Positions 1 through 3,697 of a stretch of 5,499 bases of DNA are shown here, piece after piece (position 1 is the first letter of the stretch; each line of letters opens with the position of its first letter). Source of the stretch: SURF-33 sp964598885 (GTDB lineage Bacteria > Desulfobacterota > Desulfobacteria > Desulfobacterales > Desulfosalsimonadaceae); assembly GCA_964598885.1 (NCBI GenBank), contig CAZRES010000164.1:1-5499 (forward strand), read 5' to 3'. Both the position numbers and the translations under genes were made by a program. A model generated the notes under the pieces. That model searched no databases, was not told where the DNA came from, and worked only from the letters and a program-made list of their open reading frames with translations.

Positions 1-88
1 CATGCCGTAAAACGATTCCAGGTTCGCGGCGGTCAGGGTTTGGGTCGTGTCGTCGATCAGGGTCAGCAGGGCGGTCAGGGCATCGCCG
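1..88. repeat. 88-bp direct repeat, left copy
   Basis: This stretch matches 1103-1190 in the same orientation at 84 of 88 positions. Mismatches are at 55, 75, 76 and 78. Three of the four cluster near the right end and change Leu-Thr to Ile-Ala in the encoded protein. The repeat may continue beyond the left edge. It is coding on the minus strand in both copies. Confidence 0.95.
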
Positions 89-273
89 ACCGGGTCCGGT
101 TCGGTGGGCCGGGGCTGGTCTTCGGCCGGGGCCGTTTCCAGGGCGATCAGTTTCACGCGACGGGCGAGCTGCCGGGTGGTCAGGTCGTCGGCGATGCATT
201 GCCGGACCAGATCGATTTTGACCGGGGTGTTGGGCAGTAGTTGGGTGAGCCTTAGCCGGCGGGAATGCCGTAT
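1..273 (-). pseudogene. 5'-truncated fragment of an unrecognised protein, copy 1 (runs off the left edge)
   Basis: An open minus-strand frame of 91 codons runs from just after a stop at 274-276 to the window edge. It has no ATG, GTG or TTG start near its upstream end, and hicB's stop lies only 3 bases further upstream, so the N-terminus appears to have been lost. The protein has a helical stretch, LLPNTPVKIDLVRQCIADDL, followed by TTRQLARRVKLI, then an acidic proline-rich linker (ETAPAEDQPRPTEPDP), then GDALTALLTLIDDTTQTL. The first part resembles the helix that follows the helix-turn-helix in ParB-type proteins (LSxRxxxxxVK), but this is a weak visual resemblance and no function is assigned. 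The last 29 residues match those of the fragment at 968-1249 except for two substitutions. I am confident the frame was once coding because of this shared protein sequence; the gene's identity is unknown. Confidence 0.55.
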
Positions 274-278
274 TCAGG

Positions 279-491
279 TCATGCATAGGCTAAACGGCCC
301 TTCGGTTCAGGAATAGGTCTGCCCAGGTTTGTAGCAGTTTCAATCCACTCCTCAATTATTTTTTCCGCATTGCTAAGAGCATCCTGATAGGTCTTGCCAT
401 CGGCCATACATCCTGGAAGCTCCGGAACTTCAGCTAAAAACGCATTATCCTCGGAACTCCAAAAAATGATGATTTCGTATTTCTTATCCAT
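279..491 (-). CDS. hicB: HicB-family antitoxin
   Basis: This 70-residue protein is the antitoxin of a type II toxin-antitoxin pair; HicB proteins bind and block the HicA RNase. The sequence shows the family hallmarks: a beta-strand start (KYEIIIFWSSEDNAFLAEV, 4-22), the signature VPELPGC (22-28) followed by DGKTYQDAL (31-39), a helix with NAEKIIEEWIETA (41-53), and the ending GRPIPEPKG (57-65). It is one of the short HicB proteins: it has only the partial RNase H-like fold, with no room for the C-terminal helix-turn-helix or ribbon-helix-helix that longer HicB proteins use to bind DNA. The start is the ATG 2 bases after the hicA stop, preceded by GGAGAA at 497-502 inside the end of hicA, so the two genes are almost certainly cotranscribed with hicA first. 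The stop lies 2 bases from the in-frame stop that bounds the broken gene on its left. Confidence 0.93.
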   Translation of the reverse strand: MDKKYEIIIFWSSEDNAFLAEVPELPGCMADGKTYQDALSNAEKIIEEWIETATNLGRPIPEPKGRLAYA

Positions 492-493
492 TG

Positions 494-754
494 TTATTCT
501 CCAATACGAATTTGATATTTAAGGATCAAATCCCGAACTTGTTTAACCTGATATGATTTCCCTTTACCTTCTTTTGATTGGATATTGAGAATTTCTTCGA
601 CGCCTTCCATGGTAAAAATGTGGTGGTCGCCTTTTATGCGCTCATCAAACCCAAGACGCATGAGCAAGGCACGCAATGCATCGAATGGGACGTTAGCATC
701 CGACTTGCGCATCAAAATATGTTCATATAATTTTTTGTATTTACCCATACACAT
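494..754 (-). CDS. hicA: HicA-family mRNA interferase toxin
   Basis: This 86-residue protein is a HicA (YcfA-like) toxin, a small double-stranded-RNA-binding-fold RNase that cleaves mRNA and stalls growth when not bound by HicB. Evidence is the motif KGDHHIFTMEG (41-51), which matches the family's G-S-H-H-x-[FY] active-site strand with His44 as the likely catalytic residue. The C-terminal helix YQVKQVRDLILKY (68-80) matches the conserved helix of the fold. It is slightly longer than the usual 60-80 residues because of an N-terminal extension (KYKKLYEHILMRKSDANV). Two starts are possible, Met1 at 754 or Met3 at 748; AAGAA just upstream is spaced better for Met3. It lies 2 bases ahead of hicB. 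All expected residues are present, so the toxin looks intact. Confidence 0.92.
   Translation of the reverse strand: MCMGKYKKLYEHILMRKSDANVPFDALRALLMRLGFDERIKGDHHIFTMEGVEEILNIQSKEGKGKSYQVKQVRDLILKYQIRIGE
497..502 (-). promoter_or_regulatory. Ribosome binding site of hicB
   Basis: GGAGAA on the minus strand, inside the last codons of hicA, ends 5 bases before the hicB ATG. Together with the 2-base gap it supports direct translation of hicB from the hicA message. Confidence 0.7.
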
Positions 755-766
755 TTCTTATCATTT

Positions 767-868
767 TTAGATATGCATGCCAAGATTTTCTATTGATTTT
801 GCCAGTTTCACCCTCTCAAGATCAATTTCGTTGATCCGATAATTTTTGCAAGGCCCACTAGGCGCCTT
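767..868 (-). pseudogene. Possible short remnant reading frame upstream of hicA
   Basis: A minus-strand open stretch ends at a stop 12 bases before hicA and reads NYRINEIDLERVKLAKSIEN near its end. The composition looks protein-like and helical, but the frame is only about 31 codons between stops and has no start codon with a ribosome binding site. It could be the tail of a gene lost when the hicAB cassette was rearranged, or chance. No family is recognised. Confidence 0.15.
820..836. promoter_or_regulatory. Inverted repeat upstream of hicA, candidate operator
   Basis: GATCAA and TTGATC form perfect 6-base arms separated by 5 bases. The centre lies about 75 bases upstream of the hicA start, within the AT-rich region where its promoter should be. 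Toxin-antitoxin operons are usually repressed by their own products at such repeats. The HicB here lacks a visible DNA-binding domain, so the binder, if any, is unclear. No convincing -35/-10 pair was found next to it. Confidence 0.3.
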
Positions 869-937
869 TTTTCAATGAATTTCATATTAAACCTAATAGT
901 TAAAGCATATTTCACGAAGTTCCCACTATCCCGGAGT

Positions 938-963
938 TTACTTCCGGGACGTCCCGGAAGTAA
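938..963. repeat. 26-bp perfect palindrome with TTCCGGGA core
   Basis: Two 13-base arms (TTACTTCCGGGAC and its exact complement) meet without a spacer. It begins 5 bases after the stop of the broken gene at 968-1249. As RNA it could form a strong hairpin with a minimal loop, but no T-run follows on either strand, so it is not a standard intrinsic terminator. A further half-motif, TCCCGGAG, lies at 929-936. A recombination or attachment site, a protein-binding site or a REP-like element are all possible. Confidence 0.8.
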
Positions 964-967
964 GATT

Positions 968-1249
968 TCAGTGATCTCCATCCGGGGGGATCAGTTGGTG
1001 CAGGAAATGCCCCCAGGTGTGTTGCGCGGCATTGACGGCGTTGATCAGGGCCGTGATCCGGGTTTCCAGGAGCCCCCGGTTTTCCCATGACCAGCGGGGG
1101 ATCATGCCGTAAAACGATTCCAGGTTCGCGGCGGTCAGGGTTTGGGTCGTGTCGTCTATCAGGGTCAGCAGGGCGGCTATGGCATCGCCGCCGTCCTCTA
1201 TAACGATGACCTGGCCTTTCTCTGGTTGTTTCCCACCTTGATTCCGGGA
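968..1249 (-). pseudogene. C-terminal fragment of the same unrecognised protein, copy 2
   Basis: A minus-strand frame of 93 codons opens after a stop at 1250-1252 and ends in TGA at 968-970. From codon 21 on (1189 downward) it encodes the same sequence as copy 1, GDAIAALLTLIDDTTQTL and onward to ESFYGM. It then continues into a C-terminal part not visible in copy 1 (PRWSWENRGLLETRITALIN, then a Trp/His-rich end HTWGHFLHQLIPPDGDH). Upstream of GDA the sequence is unrelated to copy 1 and no start codon is visible, so this is a truncated tail joined to foreign sequence at about 1190. Function unknown. A different open frame over the same bases (912-1271) is arginine- and proline-rich and is a shadow. 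Confidence 0.55.
1103..1190. repeat. 88-bp direct repeat, right copy
   Basis: This is the second copy of the repeat at 1-88, offset by 1102 bases in the same orientation, with 84 of 88 bases identical. Similarity stops abruptly at about 1190, which marks a rearrangement junction. The unit between the two copies contains the complete hicAB pair. Confidence 0.95.
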
Positions 1250-1253
1250 TCAA
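1238..1253. repeat. 16-bp imperfect palindrome with TTCCGGGA core
   Basis: TTGATTCCGGGATCAA is self-complementary except for one T-G position. It shares the core TTCCGGGA with the 26-bp palindrome at 938-963, so the copy 2 fragment is bracketed by related palindromes. It lies 22 bases beyond the stop of the alpha/beta hydrolase gene on the minus strand. It could fold as a short hairpin in that transcript, but lacks a following T-run. Confidence 0.45.
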
Positions 1254-1274
1254 TTGTTCATACCGACCCATGAG

Positions 1275-2048
1275 TCAGCCCTCCGGAATCTGCCCCAGCC
1301 AGTCGGCCGCATAATCAGCGATCTCCTGCCAGCCCGGTTCCGCAACGACCCAGTGGGCGTGATTTTCAAATTCCCTGTAAGTTGAAACGGTTTTGTATTT
1401 CTCGGCCACCCGCCGAACCACCGACGCGGGTGTGATCCGGTCTTCGGCGCCGGCGATCACCAGGACGGGGCAGGTCACTTTTGAAGCGTCAACTTTTGAG
1501 GCGCCCTTTGGATCCAGGAGCCAGTACCCGATTTCGGCAGCGGCCCGGCCCGATTCATAGACAAATCGGTCGTAGACCTCCCGCTGCTCTTCGGGCGGCA
1601 GCAGGTGCAGCATGGAATACGCCGCTTCATTGAACGTCTGGCGCATGGGTTTTTTCCAGAACTTCCATGTGGTCTGCATGCTCCAGAAGCTTTTTATCAC
1701 AGATGGCCGGATGGCGATAATGCCGGCGGGCGAGGCCGGGGTCAGCAGCACAAGGGCTTTGGCCAGCCCCCGGCTTCCCATCATCTGGGCGAGCAGCGCG
1801 CCCATGGAATGACCCATGATAATGGGTTTTACCTCAAGGGCCTGGATTTCGCGTTCCAGGTCTTCCGCATAATCCAGCAAACTGGTGGTTCCCAGTCTGG
1901 GATCCGGGTCATCCTTCGGGTCCATGTCATGATACCGCAAGGTTGTCGTGATACACCGAAAGCCTTTGGTTTCCATCACAAGTTTGTAGTTTTCCCAATA
2001 CCAGGGTCCGCCCATCATGCCGTGAATCATGAAAATGGTATCTGCCAT
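1275..2048 (-). CDS. Alpha/beta hydrolase (serine esterase/lipase-like)
   Basis: This 257-residue cytoplasmic protein (no signal peptide) has the complete catalytic set of the alpha/beta hydrolase fold. These are the oxyanion-hole motif HGMMGG (9-14), the nucleophile elbow GHSMG (79-83, Ser81), the acid in AGAEDRITP (199-207, Asp203) and the histidine in NHAHWV (229-234, probably His232). The region between the nucleophile and acid, rich in Trp, Phe and Met (about 112-180), is the cap that would choose the substrate. The fold covers lipases, esterases and haloperoxidase-like enzymes, so the substrate cannot be named; the cap suggests a hydrophobic one. An upstream in-frame ATG at 2153 lies inside the preceding gene and gives a proline-rich non-family extension. 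The start at 2048 is preferred because GAGGAGGAGG precedes it and the protein then begins at the first strand. The DUF6765-like gene ends 41 bases upstream, so the two likely form an operon. Confidence 0.9.
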   Translation of the reverse strand: MADTIFMIHGMMGGPWYWENYKLVMETKGFRCITTTLRYHDMDPKDDPDPRLGTTSLLDYAEDLEREIQALEVKPIIMGHSMGALLAQMMGSRGLAKALVLLTPASPAGIIAIRPSVIKSFWSMQTTWKFWKKPMRQTFNEAAYSMLHLLPPEEQREVYDRFVYESGRAAAEIGYWLLDPKGASKVDASKVTCPVLVIAGAEDRITPASVVRRVAEKYKTVSTYREFENHAHWVVAEPGWQEIADYAADWLGQIPEG

Positions 2049-2051
2049 GGT

Positions 2052-2064
2052 CTTCCTCCTCCTC
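2052..2064 (-). promoter_or_regulatory. Ribosome binding site of the alpha/beta hydrolase gene
   Basis: GAGGAGGAGGAAG lies 3 bases before the ATG at 2048, with several GGAGG-like registers. It decides the start of the hydrolase in favour of 2048 over the upstream in-frame ATG at 2153. Confidence 0.85.
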
Positions 2065-2089
2065 AAGGATTTTGGAGAATCTACCGCTT

Positions 2090-3100
2090 TTAGTTCAGCC
2101 AGGCCAGGACCTGGCTGCGCTGAAGGTGGGCGGCCCGGTGAAAATAAGCCCAACGGCTGTTGTCAAAGCCGGGCTTTCCCCGGACCTTTTGCAATCTATA
2201 TTTGCGCTGGCCTTGAGACATGTCGTCCCATGCAGTGTCGCCGGAAAGGGCCTCTTTCCGCCACTTCAGTTTGTCATAGACCGGAGCACCCGTATGCTTT
2301 ATCCACCGTTTGCAGCGTGTTTCAGTATTACCGGACTGGCCGAAAAGCTTCCAGATCATCCCGTATTCCTTGGGGAAATCGGCTTCCAGATCGGCCGGCT
2401 GCTCCTCGCCGCCGTTTAGCTTTTTCATGCAGTTGTAAATCAGCCGGACGCCGTCAAGGCAATAAGATCGGTTGTCCCGTTTCGTGAGTTTATTAAGATG
2501 ATTCCGATAGCGCCAGGTCTGGAAGGGCAGGTCCGGATAATCAAACGCCTCGACATGGCCGATTTGAGGGACAAAGATATCCGCGAAGGTATGGAAGTAT
2601 TGGGGTTTCCAGCCGCCGCCCTTTTTCTCCTGCCAGATTTTACCGACATCGTTTTCTGCATTGTGTCGGCCGGAAAATCCGAAATGGGAGAAGGTATCGG
2701 CAACCGTATGAAGGGCCACTCCCAACCGAACAAGCTTGAATTGGGGATCGGTTTCGGCCAGAGCCAGATCGACCAGCCGGGCCGCCAGATCATCTTCTTT
2801 CATGGATGCGGGTGTGGTCACATAGGAAAACCGGCCGGGCTCGGCCCAGCGGATCCGCGCCGGCAGAAAATGAAATGGCATGTAAATTTTTTTCTGAACA
2901 TTCCAGCCAAACGCTCCGAGGTCGTAATGCGCCGTCCGGACCGTATCGAAATGCTGGTTCTCAAACGGCTCGATGGGCTCGCTCTCAGTGGCAGCGTCGA
3001 CATACTGGGAGGCATACGCCACGGTTTCAGCCTCGGCTGCGGAAAGTCCCGCCAGCTCCGCCAGATGGTAAATGACATAGTAGTGAAAATCGAGTTGCAT
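2090..3100 (-). CDS. DUF6765-like protein, possible metal-dependent hydrolase
   Basis: This 336-residue protein appears to belong to the uncharacterised family DUF6765, from its start MQLDFHYYVIYHLAELAG and the following VAYASQYVDAAT (27-38). It has no signal peptide or membrane segment. Potential metal ligands are plentiful: Asp4 and His6, Tyr29, Gln32 and Asp35, His50, His77 (MPFHFLP), the triplet LHTVADTFSHFGF (130-142: His131, Asp135, His139), His182 and His321. The HxxxDxxxH spacing recalls the zinc sites of phospholipase C and S1/P1 nucleases. A similar hydrolytic role is inference; no substrate can be named. The C-terminal third is basic and Trp/Lys rich. The ATG at 3100 is preceded by AAGGGG (3108-3113) at a 7-base spacing. 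The gene leads an operon with the alpha/beta hydrolase 41 bases downstream. It is read away from the TonB-dependent receptor gene. Confidence 0.82.
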   Translation of the reverse strand: MQLDFHYYVIYHLAELAGLSAAEAETVAYASQYVDAATESEPIEPFENQHFDTVRTAHYDLGAFGWNVQKKIYMPFHFLPARIRWAEPGRFSYVTTPASMKEDDLAARLVDLALAETDPQFKLVRLGVALHTVADTFSHFGFSGRHNAENDVGKIWQEKKGGGWKPQYFHTFADIFVPQIGHVEAFDYPDLPFQTWRYRNHLNKLTKRDNRSYCLDGVRLIYNCMKKLNGGEEQPADLEADFPKEYGMIWKLFGQSGNTETRCKRWIKHTGAPVYDKLKWRKEALSGDTAWDDMSQGQRKYRLQKVRGKPGFDNSRWAYFHRAAHLQRSQVLAWLN

Positions 3101-3215
3101 CGGGCATCCCCTTCAAGAGGTTATTGATCCAATGCGCCTGGTGTGGTTATCGGCTTTGAACGACTTGCATTACCAGCGGCCCATTCAAGCCTTCCGCATC
3201 GGTCCCGCCGCCCAT

Positions 3216-3229
3216 AGTTAAGCTTAACT
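3216..3229. promoter_or_regulatory. 14-bp perfect palindrome, candidate operator
   Basis: AGTTAAGCTTAACT is a perfect palindrome 115 bases upstream of the DUF6765-like gene. It lies just downstream of the candidate promoter at 3241-3270, where a repressor site would be expected. The regulator is unknown. Confidence 0.35.
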
Positions 3230-3240
3230 GCTTTTCGATA

Positions 3241-3270
3241 TTCATAAATCATTTAGTTTACATTTTACAA
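3241..3270 (-). promoter_or_regulatory. Candidate sigma-70-type promoter of the DUF6765/hydrolase operon
   Basis: On the minus strand TTGTAA (3265-3270) could serve as the -35 box. TATGAA (3241-3246, 18-base spacing) or the overlapping TTATGA (17 bases) could be the -10 box, in an AT-rich stretch. The match is moderate, and a leader of about 130 bases would result. This is a visual assignment only. Confidence 0.25.
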
Positions 3271-3304
3271 CCCTTTATTGCCATCCTTCTAAAAGAAAGA
3301 TTAT

Positions 3305-3361
3305 CTAATTGTGCTGGGTCCCGCCGTCTTCAAAGATGAGGTTGTGAAGCTGACCGGTCAT
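3305..3361 (-). CDS. Putative 18-residue small protein or leader peptide
   Basis: The frame encodes MTGQLHNLIFEDGGTQHN and a TAG stop. It is preceded by GAGGAGG, 6 bases before the ATG, as strong a ribosome binding site as that of the hydrolase gene and much stronger than that of the receptor. It lies 204 bases upstream of the DUF6765-like gene on the same strand. It could be a leader peptide, an unannotated small protein, or the preserved start of a gene whose remainder was lost. No family is recognised. With only 18 codons, the Shine-Dalgarno sequence is the main evidence. Confidence 0.35.
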   Translation of the reverse strand: MTGQLHNLIFEDGGTQHN

Positions 3362-3652
3362 GGTTGGCCTCCTCATGTTGAGAAGATACAATTAAAAATT
3401 CAGTGCATGATGCATACCAGCTTCACCGGATAGAGCGATAGCTTCAATATCTTGATTTTTTTATGAATTAAATTTAAATCCGCTTTCGGTAGTGGTTAAA
3501 GTGGCACATTTTGTTGCAAGCAGCATCAACCGGATGAGGCAGAAGGTGACGTTTTTGGAACCGACGGTTGCCGGAATCTTCGCTTGGCGGGATCTGCATA
3601 TCGACAATTTCATAGGGATGTGTTAAGAGAAAATCCCGAAATTCAATTTATT

Positions 3653-3667
3653 GGTAAAAGCTTTACC
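3653..3667 (+). promoter_or_regulatory. Small hairpin in the receptor leader
   Basis: GGTAAA and TTTACC form 6-base arms around a 3-base loop, ending 30 bases before the receptor start. It may be an operator half-pair or leader hairpin. Short AT-containing repeats like this also arise by chance. Confidence 0.2.
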
Positions 3668-3697
3668 CAGACCGAAGAGAAAAAGAATGGAAATGTT

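Larger units (their letters stand above)
3101..3697. other. Divergent intergenic region
   Basis: About 600 bases separate two divergently read genes. The parts at about 3230-3320 and 3370-3480 are AT-rich and should hold the promoters. I see a possible minus-strand promoter, a 14-bp palindrome, a short open frame with a strong ribosome binding site, and a small hairpin near the receptor start; these are listed separately. A 22-codon frame at 3147-3215 (minus) has no ribosome binding site. Open stretches on both strands at about 3456-3647 also lack starts. No tRNA, riboswitch, Fur box or mobile-element end was recognised. Confidence 0.6.

Noticed and set aside
850..872. Plus-strand stem AAGGC/GCCTT followed by six T
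   Set aside because: The stem has only 5 pairs with a 9-base loop, and no plus-strand gene lies upstream for it to terminate.
912..1271. Minus-strand open frame of 119 codons
   Set aside because: It overlaps the copy 2 fragment in another frame, is dominated by Arg and Pro, and does not share protein sequence with copy 1, whereas the neighbouring frame does.
1605..2093. Plus-strand open frame of 162 codons
   Set aside because: It is antisense to the alpha/beta hydrolase with its full catalytic triad, and its His/Gly-rich composition is typical of a shadow.
2049..2153. Extended N-terminus of the alpha/beta hydrolase from the ATG at 2153
   Set aside because: It would overlap the end of the DUF6765-like gene and add a Pro/Arg-rich segment outside the fold, while a strong ribosome binding site precedes the ATG at 2048.
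2498..3127. Plus-strand open frame of 209 codons
   Set aside because: It is antisense to the DUF6765-like gene, which has better start signals and family features; the opposite reading has no recognisable motif.
3147..3215. 22-codon minus-strand frame starting MGGGTDAEG
   Set aside because: It has no ribosome binding site; the bases before its ATG form the 14-bp palindrome instead. It is more likely untranslated leader.
3380..3697. Cobalamin riboswitch upstream of the receptor
   Set aside because: The conserved B12-box-like and GCCACTG-type elements are not visible on the plus strand; only a covariance-model search could settle it.
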